64,000 nucleotides of DNA from Superficieibacter sp. HKU1 (GCF_029319185.1 NZ_CP119754.1:62001-126000), one strand, 5' to 3'. Positions 24,476 through 32,678 are shown, counted from the first letter of the stretch. Program-made: numbers and translations. The notes: generated by a model not told the origin, from the sequence alone.

Positions 24476-25618
24476 TCAGAAAAAAGGCCAGCCATTGCTA
24501 CTTAAATCTGGAGGAGTATCGCTATCCTTTTCTGATGATAGTTCTGAGTTTCTGGTCTTGATGTTCTTCATTATCTCATGTGCTTTCTCTCTCATGAACT
24601 CTTTATCAGTTTTAGCTATTTCCTTTTCAGTATTATCAGGAGAATCAGATGGAGTGTCATTGCCGTCAAGTTCTCTTTTAGTTAACTTTAAGATTTTGTT
24701 CTTACTTTTCTTTTTTGCTTTACGAAAGGATGTTAATTCCCAGGCTTTTTTAAATCTGGGTATAAAGTTTTTATCATAATAGTACATGGAAATGTAAATG
24801 CAACGTAGTGCCAGATATTTCTCAGTCGTTGTTGATGGTCTAAAGAGGCTGAGAAAATGAGGTTGATGAATATATCCTTCAATGCTCGATTTATATATTT
24901 CATCAAGAACTGCTTGTGAAACCTGGCCTGTCTCTTCAGTCTTACTCTTTTCAATTAATTTTTCTTGTGCTCTTTTTATCGAACCATTGATATAATTTAT
25001 TTTATCTTTGCAGATATAGTCCCATGCCCAGTTTATTTTTCCCTTGTCACTTTTCTTCAACGGCAATATATCTGCTAACTGAGAATGTCTGTCCCACGCA
25101 TCCCTTATACTTAACATAATGGATAACTTAGATGAAAGATCCATTGGTGATCTATCAAAGAAATCCTCTATACACTCAATGCGCTCACGGTGACTTACTG
25201 GATGTTCAATTCTAATAAAACGACGATAAGGTGTTCTGGTATAAATAGAGAATGAGTCATTCCCACCAACGTTTGCCAAAGAACTATTTTTTTTACTAAA
25301 AACCCTGATATATGCCCATGCAAAATAACAGGCATCATTGCTACGTTTAAACCAACCAAACTCTTTTATTGGTAATAATGCTTCTTTCGCTTTTTTAAAT
25401 CTATAGGCGTATGAGAATAACTCGTCTGAATCCTTATAAAGAATCCGAAAAGCCTCGTTTATTGCCAGCGCTGCTAAATTACAGTCTTCACCATATATGT
25501 GATTCAGGTGGTATGTTTTGATTTCCTTTGTTTGCCGGTAATTTTCAATAGCAACATCGTTTCCTGCCATCCATAAAAACAATCTTACATCACGCTTGGT
25601 TTTTATATCTACCCACAT
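24476..25618 (-). CDS. Large hypothetical island protein
   Basis: 380 residues from ATG 25618; a TTG 12 bases upstream with AAAGGA is an alternative. I recognise no family. It is AT-rich (about 36% GC) and rich in Trp, Tyr, Lys and Arg, with repeated helical stretches (FLWMAGNDVAIENYR, ACYFAWAYIRVFSKK, INWAWDYICKDKINY) and a long charged C-terminal tail (about 325-380) ending SSNGWPFF. There is no membrane segment or known catalytic motif. It stands alone and faces away from the alpA gene. Confidence 0.6.
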   Translation of the reverse strand: MWVDIKTKRDVRLFLWMAGNDVAIENYRQTKEIKTYHLNHIYGEDCNLAALAINEAFRILYKDSDELFSYAYRFKKAKEALLPIKEFGWFKRSNDACYFAWAYIRVFSKKNSSLANVGGNDSFSIYTRTPYRRFIRIEHPVSHRERIECIEDFFDRSPMDLSSKLSIMLSIRDAWDRHSQLADILPLKKSDKGKINWAWDYICKDKINYINGSIKRAQEKLIEKSKTEETGQVSQAVLDEIYKSSIEGYIHQPHFLSLFRPSTTTEKYLALRCIYISMYYYDKNFIPRFKKAWELTSFRKAKKKSKNKILKLTKRELDGNDTPSDSPDNTEKEIAKTDKEFMREKAHEIMKNIKTRNSELSSEKDSDTPPDLSSNGWPFF

Positions 25619-25998
25619 TTTTCCATTCAAGATTAGCTATCCTTTTACATTCAACTTTAAATTATCTTAAAAGGATACTTCACAGTGAAAATCATAGCAA
25701 TATTCATAGTTGAAAACACAGTGTAAAACGTAGGTGTAAAAGCTCATGTAGAGCTTGTTACAAGGCATTTTTCACATGAAAAATGACACTTTTATTGACG
25801 TGAAATCATAAGCAAAAACCACACGCTATGCAAACCCCCCAGCAGAGGAATCCCGGAGGTTGTTAGGGCATGCTTTATATAGAGACTTAAAGCCTTAACA
25901 AAGCACTGAGTGGATGGATAGTAAAGGCGTACATATACGACCTATGACATGAAAGGATGCCGCCCGGTGTCCTCCTGTTACATTCCCGGAGTCCTCTC
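25619..25998. other. AT-rich divergent region upstream of alpA
   Basis: 380 bases holding promoters for both flanking genes. CATTTTTCA, CA, TGAAAAATG (25766-25785) is a near-perfect palindrome and a candidate operator. No gene is seen. Confidence 0.45.
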
Positions 25999-26202
25999 AT
26001 GAACACCATTGATATACATAACGATAAGTTCGTCAGCATGCAGTTCATTACTGAACTAACTGGGTTATCCGATAAATGGTTTTATAAGCTTGCACAGGAA
26101 GGTAAGTTTCCAAAACCTGTAAAGTTTGGCCGCAGTTCCCGCTGGATTGAACGTGAAGTAAAAGAATGGTTAGAAGCTCGCATTAATGACTCGAGAGCAT
26201 AA
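25999..26202 (+). CDS. AlpA-family transcriptional regulator
   Basis: 67 residues from ATG 25999 after GGAG. The AlpA HTH is complete: FVSMQFITELTGLSDKWFYK, GKFPKPVKFGRSSRWIEREV and EWLEARI. In E. coli CP4-57, AlpA switches on the island integrase and excision, so this may control mobility of the selC island. Confidence 0.9.
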   Translation: MNTIDIHNDKFVSMQFITELTGLSDKWFYKLAQEGKFPKPVKFGRSSRWIEREVKEWLEARINDSRA

Positions 26203-26545
26203 AGACAATTAAAGATAGTGATAAAAAGGTCACTAACTTTACACCATGTTTTTATACTTCAACACCTTGTTGTACATGGGCTTCATGTAATTTATAAAGA
26301 CGGTTTATTTATTATTGTATTTGATTCTTTATCAATAACCTATTAATCCACTCTATCAACAATCAATATCACTTCAGATAAACACGCTATATCACACTCA
26401 TTATAACGTCATACACTTTGTTATCACACAGAAACTATCTCTGATACCACTATTCATGCTGAATATCAGATGAAGAAACTCATTCAATAACCACACTGAT
26501 ACATTTCCTGTCAACCATTACTGACAGGCATCAGGGAAGCACATT
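26203..26545. other. Gap between alpA and gp2-like gene
   Basis: 343 AT-rich bases. TAGTGA and TCACTA form a short inverted repeat near 26215-26235, and TATCAC occurs three times (26367, 26390, 26422). It could hold the origin for the adjacent replication-like protein, but the repeats are too weak to call iterons. Confidence 0.3.
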
Positions 26546-27565
26546 ATGGACTTACCAGAATCATTCCTGTTATCTCATTCTGAATATCATATTGAGAATA
26601 ATACTCCCCACATCATCATCTCTGATGACAATGAGTTCCGATTCAAATTAGAGCAATTGGATATGTGCCTTAAAACTGTCAGCAGAGGACGTAAGTTACC
26701 TTTCACTATTCTGTATAACCGATCAGGATACAAAGAGAGTGCAGAGTCAGCCATCATTCTTGATGCTATCCGTCATCTCAATATGTTGCCGCAAGATGCG
26801 ATGAAAGTACGAATGGCTAATCCACGTATAACTACATTTCAGCGTTTATTTACTCGCGCTGATTTATATGCGCGTGTCCATAACGGGAAAATAGTAGGGG
26901 CAGATACCGTTACCACAGCAGAAGTGCTGAATAAGCTGGTGCAGGATTACCGATTTACTGTAAGTCAGGCAGGATTTAAACAAGCATGCAGAAAGTACCA
27001 GCGAGCTTCGGTTAAAAATCTGAAGGGAGTGATGAATTACATCAGACATCTGCAGGAGCGTCATTCCCGGCTGCTGGTCTTGCGGGTTGATTTATCATGG
27101 GCAAATGAGCACAAAGCTGATATCACTGCTGATGATGCCCGTAAGCACCGTCAGCAGCTGTTTCGCAATATGCAAAAGAATCCAATGTTTCGCCATGTCC
27201 TCGGGACGGTATGGAAACTGGAATATGGCCCACAACGTAAATTTCATTACCACATGCTATTTATCTTAAATGGTAATAAGGCACAACAGGATGGCGTGAT
27301 TGCTCATGCTTTCGGGAGATACTGGAATGAAACTATTACTAAAGGTAAAGGCATGTTCTACAACTGCAACGCTTACAAAGAGCGTTATGAGGACTGCTGC
27401 CTCGGCAAACTGAAACGCGGTGACAGTAGTAAGGACAAGGGGTTACTTAAGGCGCTAAGTTACATCACCAAAATCGATGCCTGTGCACGTCTGGTTCTTC
27501 CGGGTAATGCCAGAACCTTTGGTCGCGGAGAAGTACGTTCATTGAAAAAAAGGAAGAGAGCATAA
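26546..27565 (+). CDS. Inovirus Gp2 / YagK-YfjJ family replication-like protein
   Basis: 339 residues. The second half carries an HUH-like RKFHYHMLFIL segment, with LRVDLSWANEH before it and ALSYITKIDACARLVLPG after it. This fits the family (DUF3296) of E. coli CP4-6/CP4-57 elements and filamentous-phage Gp2, thought to be rolling-circle initiators. With AlpA and the P4-type integrase it suggests the island descends from a replicating satellite. ATG follows GGGA. Confidence 0.8.
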   Translation: MDLPESFLLSHSEYHIENNTPHIIISDDNEFRFKLEQLDMCLKTVSRGRKLPFTILYNRSGYKESAESAIILDAIRHLNMLPQDAMKVRMANPRITTFQRLFTRADLYARVHNGKIVGADTVTTAEVLNKLVQDYRFTVSQAGFKQACRKYQRASVKNLKGVMNYIRHLQERHSRLLVLRVDLSWANEHKADITADDARKHRQQLFRNMQKNPMFRHVLGTVWKLEYGPQRKFHYHMLFILNGNKAQQDGVIAHAFGRYWNETITKGKGMFYNCNAYKERYEDCCLGKLKRGDSSKDKGLLKALSYITKIDACARLVLPGNARTFGRGEVRSLKKRKRA

Positions 27566-27630
27566 ATAGGCCGGTAAACCTAACCTGTTGTAACAGTCGG
27601 TAATGCTTCCTTCCCCCCTTCTATCTACAA

Positions 27631-27656
27631 AGCCAGCTAACCATGCTGGCTTTTTT
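27631..27656 (+). terminator. Rho-independent terminator after the gp2-like gene
   Basis: AGCCAGC, TAACCAT, GCTGGCT followed by TTTTT: a seven-base stem with a clear T-run, 65 bases after the stop. Confidence 0.85.
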
Positions 27657-27676
27657 CATTTGTTACGGAGTTCATG

Positions 27677-28069
27677 ATGAATTACTTCGTCTTAGCCACT
27701 CACGCCGTCACCGTAGATGGTGAATGGGTTACACCAGAATCTGTTCAACAGGTTGATTTTGATTCATTGCTTTGTATTTACTGCAAACTGCAGATCGGTC
27801 TTCAGTTTGATCCTCTGACATCTACAAAAACGTTTGTGCACATACCGAGGCATATCAACAATGTTGCTCGGCTTAAAACATGTCGATTTAACAAGCCCCA
27901 AACAGTACCAGAACAAACCTCGCCAAAAACTATCCCGCCTCCAGAAATGCGCCTTCGACCTACTAACACGACGATACGGCAATGGCGATGCTGCTGGTGC
28001 GATACTCACTGGCATGGGGACAAGGTTTGTCCGAAATGTCGCGACTTGATTTATGTGTTAGACGTTTAA
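27677..28069 (+). CDS. Putative zinc-ribbon island protein
   Basis: 130 residues from the second ATG (27677), six bases after GGAG. Two Cys pairs are visible, CIYC near residue 34 and CCWC with CPKC near the end (the latter spaced 11 residues apart), suggesting one or two zinc ribbons. Its N-terminus FVLATHAVTVDGEWVTPE is like uncharacterised zinc-ribbon proteins in enterobacterial islands. Function unknown. Confidence 0.55.
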   Translation: MNYFVLATHAVTVDGEWVTPESVQQVDFDSLLCIYCKLQIGLQFDPLTSTKTFVHIPRHINNVARLKTCRFNKPQTVPEQTSPKTIPPPEMRLRPTNTTIRQWRCCWCDTHWHGDKVCPKCRDLIYVLDV

Positions 28070-28160
28070 GAGACAGTTTCGGTCGTTAGAGTTCGTAGGT
28101 TAAATCTGAGCGTGCCGACATCTACCATTGCCCCTCTTTTACCAGGAAATGAAATTAGGT

Positions 28161-28184
28161 ATATTTCCACAATTCCGGAAATAT
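28161..28184 (+). promoter_or_regulatory. Candidate operator of the plus-strand ars operon
   Basis: ATATTTCC, eight bases, GGAAATAT: a perfect eight-base inverted repeat nine bases before the arsR start. Its sequence is unlike the ATTCG..TCATATAT boxes of the minus-strand ars operon, in keeping with the different ArsR. Confidence 0.55.
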
Positions 28185-28193
28185 AGAAACGAG

Positions 28194-28523
28194 ATGCAAA
28201 TGGAGCTTTCAAAAGCAGCAGACACCCTGAAAGAGCTGGGACATCCTACACGACTGAGCGTGTACAGAGAGCTGGTTAAAGCCGGGCATGAAGGTTTACC
28301 GGTTGGCGAACTGCAGAAGCGGCTCGACATCCCTGCCTCTACGCTGAGCCATCATCTCTCATCGCTGATATCAGTTTCTCTGGTACGCCAGGAACGTCAG
28401 GGCAGAACGCTCTTTTGCCATGCTCGATATGAAAATCTTGAGGCTCTGATTGCCTTCCTGACAGAAGAATGCTGCTCAGGAACTGACGACTGCCTCACCA
28501 TGCCCCAGAAGACGGAGAAGTAA
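28194..28523 (+). CDS. arsR: ArsR-family repressor, AfArsR-type metal site
   Basis: 109 residues (a start at 28200 is equally possible). The winged helix reads LKELGHPTRLSVYRELV and DIPASTLSHHLSSLISVSLV. The helix-3 ELCVCDLC motif of classical ArsR is missing; instead ECCSGTDDC near the C-terminus gives Cys at n, n+1 and n+7, the spacing of the As(III) site of Acidithiobacillus ArsR. It should repress arsH, the sigma gene, arsD and arsA. Its stop is one base before the arsH start. Confidence 0.85.
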   Translation: MQMELSKAADTLKELGHPTRLSVYRELVKAGHEGLPVGELQKRLDIPASTLSHHLSSLISVSLVRQERQGRTLFCHARYENLEALIAFLTEECCSGTDDCLTMPQKTEK

Positions 28524-28524
28524 A

Positions 28525-29238
28525 ATGACAGGTGATCTTAAGAATGTTGATTCGGGTTTGTTCGACACCTCAATCACAGAGGCAAGATTCGGCGTTCCTG
28601 CCGTTCCCCATCCTCCACGTATCCTCATGTTGTACGGCTCTGTACGCGAACGTTCCTACAGCCGACTGGCAACTGAGGAAGCTGCAAGGCTGCTGACTGC
28701 CATGGGCGCAGAGGTGCGGATCTTCAATCCTTCTAGTCTGCCTCTTCCTGATGATGCGCCTGATTCGCATCCTAAAGTCATGGAGCTGCGTGAGCTGGTT
28801 CGTTGGTCCGAAGGCATGGTGTGGTGCTCACCTGAACGCCATGGTGCGATGACCGGCATCATGAAGGCCCAGATTGACTGGATACCACTTTCGGAAGGTG
28901 CTGTTCGCCCTTCTCAGGGTAAGACGCTGGCCGTTATGCAGGTCTGCGGTGGTTCCCAGTCTTTCAATGCCGTAAATCAGATGCGCATTCTTGGCCGCTG
29001 GATGCGGATGATCACCATCCCGAATCAGTCCTCCGTGGCAAAAGCCTGGCAGGAGTTTGATGAAGATGGACGAATGAAACCATCGTCTTATTACGACCGC
29101 ATCGTGGATGTGATGGAAGAACTGGTGAAATTTACTCTGCTGACAAGAGGTAGCTCAGCTTATCTCGTCGATCGCTACAGCGAACGTAAAGAGTCTGCAG
29201 AAGAACTTTCCAGGCGGGTTAATCAGAGCAAAATCTGA
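28525..29238 (+). CDS. arsH: ArsH, NADPH-dependent FMN reductase / organoarsenical oxidase
   Basis: 237 residues. The flavodoxin-like FMN site is LMLYGSVRERSYSRLATEEA, followed by WCSPERHGAMTGIMKAQIDW and VCGGSQSFNAVNQMRILGRW, all typical of ArsH. ArsH oxidises trivalent methyl- and aromatic arsenicals to less toxic pentavalent forms. It lies between arsR and the ECF sigma gene with short gaps, so is co-transcribed. ATG follows GGAG. Confidence 0.93.
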   Translation: MTGDLKNVDSGLFDTSITEARFGVPAVPHPPRILMLYGSVRERSYSRLATEEAARLLTAMGAEVRIFNPSSLPLPDDAPDSHPKVMELRELVRWSEGMVWCSPERHGAMTGIMKAQIDWIPLSEGAVRPSQGKTLAVMQVCGGSQSFNAVNQMRILGRWMRMITIPNQSSVAKAWQEFDEDGRMKPSSYYDRIVDVMEELVKFTLLTRGSSAYLVDRYSERKESAEELSRRVNQSKI

Positions 29239-29246
29239 GGGCTAGG

Positions 29247-29792
29247 ATGAGTGATGTAACGGCATTCAACAACTGCATGAGCGCGTTATGGCGGCAACAT
29301 GAAGCCGAACTTTCTCGCTTCCTGACATCGAAGACAGGTGATAGCGAAAAAGCAGCAGACCTTCTGCAAGAGCTATTCCTGCGTGCCCGCGCTCATTCAG
29401 ACAGTTTCTGCGAGATGGAGAATCCGCGAGCCTGGCTATATCGGGCGGCGAGGAATCTGCTGATTGATGAGTACCGCACCACCAGGGAGTTTGTTGAGCT
29501 GGAAGAAGATGCCCCATTAACAGACGCATCCCCTGATGCAATCTCAACGCTGGATATTTGCCTGCCTGAAACATTACAGGCTTTACCCGAAGATGAGCGA
29601 TGGTTGATTGAAGAGTCCGACCTTAACCGGCGTCCCCAGCAGTCTCTGGCCGATGAACTGGGAATTACGCTTACGGCGTTTAAATCCCGTTTGCTTCGGG
29701 CCAGAAAGCACCTGAAAGAAACGATGACAGAACTTTGTCAGATTGAGGCGGATGACACGTCTCCCGTCTGCTGCCACAAAAAAATGAATTAA
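29247..29792 (+). CDS. ECF-type sigma factor (SigZ-like) inside the ars operon
   Basis: 181 residues. Sigma region 2 spans about 22-80 (AADLLQELFLRARAH, ENPRAWLYRAARNLLIDEYR) and region 4 about 110-160 (QQSLADELGITLTAFKSRLL). The tail carries C164, C175, C176 and H177 (VCCHK), a possible metalloid or metal site. No anti-sigma gene is adjacent. It starts eight bases after arsH and precedes the hairpin before arsD. Its target promoters are unknown. Confidence 0.82.
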   Translation: MSDVTAFNNCMSALWRQHEAELSRFLTSKTGDSEKAADLLQELFLRARAHSDSFCEMENPRAWLYRAARNLLIDEYRTTREFVELEEDAPLTDASPDAISTLDICLPETLQALPEDERWLIEESDLNRRPQQSLADELGITLTAFKSRLLRARKHLKETMTELCQIEADDTSPVCCHKKMN

Positions 29793-29818
29793 TCGCGCAT
29801 CTTTTTCCCGTCACCTTC

Positions 29819-29862
29819 GTTTACCTCAGTGTAAAGCCAAATGACTAAACACTGAGGTAAAC
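29819..29862 (+). promoter_or_regulatory. Perfect 14-base inverted repeat masking the arsD ribosome site
   Basis: GTTTACCTCAGTGT (29819-29832), 16 bases, ACACTGAGGTAAAC (29849-29862). The right arm contains the GAGG (29854-29857) that would serve arsD at 29868. In RNA the hairpin would hide the ribosome-binding site; in DNA it could be an operator. No T-run follows, so it is not a normal terminator. Confidence 0.7.
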
Positions 29863-29867
29863 AGTCC

Positions 29868-30230
29868 ATGTCAAAAATTGAGATCTTTGAAGCAGCAGGC
29901 TGCTGCGCAACCAGTAGCGTTGTGGTCAGCGACGATGCCGTCAAATGGAACGCCAACGCCGAATGGGCGAAAAAGAATGGCGTTGATATTCAGCGCTACA
30001 GCCTTGCGAAGAACCCGCAGCAGTTCCTGAATACCCCTGTCATCAAAGAGTTCCTGAACACATCAGGAATGGAGTCCCTCCCCGTCACCTTGCTCGATGG
30101 GAAGCTCGTGATGGCAGGCAAACTCCCGACGCGTGAAGATATCGCCCGTTGGTCAGGTATTCCGCTTACTCAGGACTGGAGTGAAGACAACACGCAACCA
30201 CGCTGCTGCAGCATTCCACGTATGCCTTAA
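29868..30230 (+). CDS. arsD: ArsD arsenite metallochaperone, variant lacking Cys18
   Basis: 120 residues. Keeps the vicinal pair C12-C13 (AAGCCATSS) and a single C-terminal pair (C113-C114), but position 18, the third As(III) ligand in R773 ArsD, is Val. ArsD hands As(III) to ArsA. It lies 20 bases before arsA, which shows a matching loss. Far from identical to the second ArsD at 36248-36610. Confidence 0.88.
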   Translation: MSKIEIFEAAGCCATSSVVVSDDAVKWNANAEWAKKNGVDIQRYSLAKNPQQFLNTPVIKEFLNTSGMESLPVTLLDGKLVMAGKLPTREDIARWSGIPLTQDWSEDNTQPRCCSIPRMP

Positions 30231-30250
30231 TTCCAGAGGAGCTATTACTG

Positions 30251-32008
30251 ATGAATATTCCATTTTTAAAAGACATTCCCCCGTTCATCTTCTTCACTGG
30301 CAAAGGTGGCGTGGGTAAAACATCTCTGGCCTGTGCTACTGCGGTATGGCTGGCCGATCAGGGTAAGAGAACGCTTCTGGTGAGTACCGATCCGGCTTCC
30401 AATGTCGGCCAGGTCTTTAGCCAGACTATCGGCCACCGAATCACAGATATCAGCACCGTAGAAAATCTTGCCGCGATGGAAGTTGATCCGATGGCTGCAG
30501 CACAGGCTTATCGTGACCGCGTGCTCGACCCGGTTCGCGGGCTGATGCCAGCCGATGTGGTCAGCAGTATTGAAGAACAGCTCTCTGGCTCATGCACCAC
30601 GGAAATCGCTGCGTTTGATGAGTTTACCGGTCTACTGACCAATCATGAGCTGCGGGAAAAATATGACCATATCGTATTTGATACCGCGCCAACCGGTCAC
30701 ACCATCCGCATGCTTGAGCTGCCGGGAGCCTGGAGCGGTTATCTGGAAGCGAACCCCGATGCCGCCGCTAACCTCGGGCCGCTGGTGGGGCTGGAGAAAC
30801 AACAGCACCAGTACTCAGATGCGGTTAAGGCGCTCTCTGATGCTGCACTCACGCGTCTGGTTCTGGTTGCCCGCGCCCAGGCTTCGACACTGAAAGAGGT
30901 TTCCCATACGCATGATGAGCTGTCTGCTATCGGTTTACGGCATCAACACCTTGCCATTAATGGTGTGTTGCCGCCATTTGTGGGTGAAAATGATCCGCTG
31001 GCGCAAAGTATTTTAGCTCGGGAGGAAAAAGCGCTACTTGCTATGCCAGAGAATTTGGCGAACCTTCCCCGCTCGCAGCTGTATCTGAAGCCATTTAATC
31101 TGGTCGGTCTCGAAGCCCTGCGTGGGTTATTTACAGAGAGCGAAGCCTCGATGTCTCTCCTAACTACGACGCTGAACACTCTGGATTTACCGAAACTTGC
31201 CTCGCTGGTGGATGAACTCAGCCTGACAGGTAAAGGTCTGGTAATGACGATGGGTAAAGGCGGTGTCGGCAAAACGGCTGTTGCAGCATCGGTGGCGGTA
31301 TCTCTGGCAAAACGCGGGCATAAAGTCCATCTGACGACGTCAGATCCGGCAGCACATCTGTCTTATACGCTGGATGGCTCGATACCAAACCTTCAGGTCA
31401 GCCGTATTGACCCGAAAGTAGAGACTGAACGCTATCGTCGCTTTGTTCTGGAAAATCAGGGGAAAGGGTTAGATGCAGAAGGGCTGGCGGTGCTGGAGGA
31501 AGATCTCCACTCACCATGTACTGAAGAGATCGCCGTCTTCCAGGCATTCTCGCGGATCATCAAAGAGGCAGACGAACATTTTGTCATTATGGACACAGCG
31601 CCAACAGGTCACACGCTTCTGCTACTGGATGCAACAGGAGCCTATCACCGGGAAATGGTGCGTCAGATGGGGCAAACGCATGACAATGTGTTGACGCCAA
31701 TGATGCAATTGCAGGACCCGGAGAAGACGAAGGTGATTATCGTGACGCTTGCCGAAACGACACCTGTACTGGAAGCAGCAAACCTGCAACAGGATTTGCG
31801 TCGGGCTGAAATTGAACCATGGGCATGGGTAATCAATAGCAGTCTGGCTGCTGCGAAACCGTCCTCACCGTTCCTGGTAACCCGAGCCAGTCGCGAACTG
31901 CCGCTGATAAATGACGTTACAGAGCAGTTTGCAAAGCGTATTGCATTAACACCACTGCAGAACGAAGAACCAGTGGGTGCAGCTCTGCTGGCAAAAATGG
32001 CAGGCTAA
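30251..32008 (+). CDS. arsA: ArsA arsenite-transport ATPase, copy 1
   Basis: 585 residues, two homologous ATPase halves, each with GKGGVGKT (17-24 and about 336) and DTAPTGHT. Of the three As(III) ligands of R773 ArsA, C113 (here C115, LSGSCTTE) and C422 (HSPCTEEI) are kept, but C172 is Asn (AAANLGP). It energises the ArsB pump. No pump gene is in this operon; the nearest arsB is in the convergent operon. ATG follows GAGGAGC. Confidence 0.92.
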   Translation: MNIPFLKDIPPFIFFTGKGGVGKTSLACATAVWLADQGKRTLLVSTDPASNVGQVFSQTIGHRITDISTVENLAAMEVDPMAAAQAYRDRVLDPVRGLMPADVVSSIEEQLSGSCTTEIAAFDEFTGLLTNHELREKYDHIVFDTAPTGHTIRMLELPGAWSGYLEANPDAAANLGPLVGLEKQQHQYSDAVKALSDAALTRLVLVARAQASTLKEVSHTHDELSAIGLRHQHLAINGVLPPFVGENDPLAQSILAREEKALLAMPENLANLPRSQLYLKPFNLVGLEALRGLFTESEASMSLLTTTLNTLDLPKLASLVDELSLTGKGLVMTMGKGGVGKTAVAASVAVSLAKRGHKVHLTTSDPAAHLSYTLDGSIPNLQVSRIDPKVETERYRRFVLENQGKGLDAEGLAVLEEDLHSPCTEEIAVFQAFSRIIKEADEHFVIMDTAPTGHTLLLLDATGAYHREMVRQMGQTHDNVLTPMMQLQDPEKTKVIIVTLAETTPVLEAANLQQDLRRAEIEPWAWVINSSLAAAKPSSPFLVTRASRELPLINDVTEQFAKRIALTPLQNEEPVGAALLAKMAG

Positions 32009-32010
32009 TA

Positions 32011-32034
32011 GATGGGGCTGCGGCCCCATCTTCT
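32011..32034 (+). terminator. Terminator after arsA copy 1
   Basis: GATGGGGC, TGCG, GCCCCATC followed by TTCT: an eight-base GC-rich stem starting two bases after the arsA stop. It separates arsA from the acetyltransferase gene. Confidence 0.8.
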
Positions 32035-32049
32035 GTAGCCAAACTTTTG

Positions 32050-32066
32050 CTTATACAGATTATAAG
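32050..32066 (+). promoter_or_regulatory. Candidate operator/promoter before the acetyltransferase
   Basis: CTTATA, CAGAT, TATAAG: a perfect six-base inverted repeat in the 98-base space after the arsA terminator, about 67 bases before the arsN-like start. Possibly a separate arsenic-responsive promoter; weak. Confidence 0.35.
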
Positions 32067-32132
32067 TTTAAGTGCTTAACCTGCTGTCGCGAATTCCGGT
32101 AGTTTGTAAAACACCATTACTGGAGCAATTCG

Positions 32133-32669
32133 ATGCACATTATCAAAGCTGAAGAACAGCACATTACCGCGATACGCAATATCTATGCTCACCATGTTCT
32201 GCATGGTACAGGTAGCTTCGAAACCGAACCTCCGGATATGCAGGAAATGCTTAACCGACTGAGGAGCATTCAGTCTCGGGGATTCCCATGGTATGTCGCC
32301 CTGCAGGGCGATACGATCATTGGCTACTGTTATATTTCCCGTTACCGCGAACGCCATGCTTATCGGTTCACGGTTGAAAATTCGATATATATTGATCCGG
32401 CTTATCAGCGCCAGGGCGTCGGAAAAGCACTGCTCGATCATGCATTAAAATGGGCCGAATCTCAGGGATATCGTCAGATGATTGCTGTTGTGGGTGACAG
32501 CGCTAACGTTGCTTCTGTTGCGCTGCATATCCGCGCAGGATTTACTGAAATAGGCACATTAAAGGACATTGGTTTCAAACATGGCCGCTGGCTTGACACG
32601 GTTTTGCTGCAAATGAAACTTGGTGAAGGGAATAGTACTCTGCCAGAAGGTTCAGGTCTTATGCCTTGA
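32133..32669 (+). CDS. arsN: GNAT acetyltransferase, ArsN1 / phosphinothricin acetyltransferase type
   Basis: 178 residues. It shows the PAT-type GNAT pattern: IRNIYAHHVLHGTGSFETEP at the start, VENSIYIDPAYQRQGVGKAL for acetyl-CoA binding and ALHIRAGFTEIG near the end. ArsN1 enzymes in ars operons acetylate the antibiotic arsinothricin and its analogue phosphinothricin. Position at the end of an ars operon supports that role over a general PAT. ATG follows GGAG. Confidence 0.82.
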   Translation: MHIIKAEEQHITAIRNIYAHHVLHGTGSFETEPPDMQEMLNRLRSIQSRGFPWYVALQGDTIIGYCYISRYRERHAYRFTVENSIYIDPAYQRQGVGKALLDHALKWAESQGYRQMIAVVGDSANVASVALHIRAGFTEIGTLKDIGFKHGRWLDTVLLQMKLGEGNSTLPEGSGLMP

Positions 32670-32678
32670 GGCAAGAAT

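Noticed and set aside
26203..26545. Replication origin with iterons
   Set aside because: Only three TATCAC hexamers at uneven spacing; not enough to call an origin.
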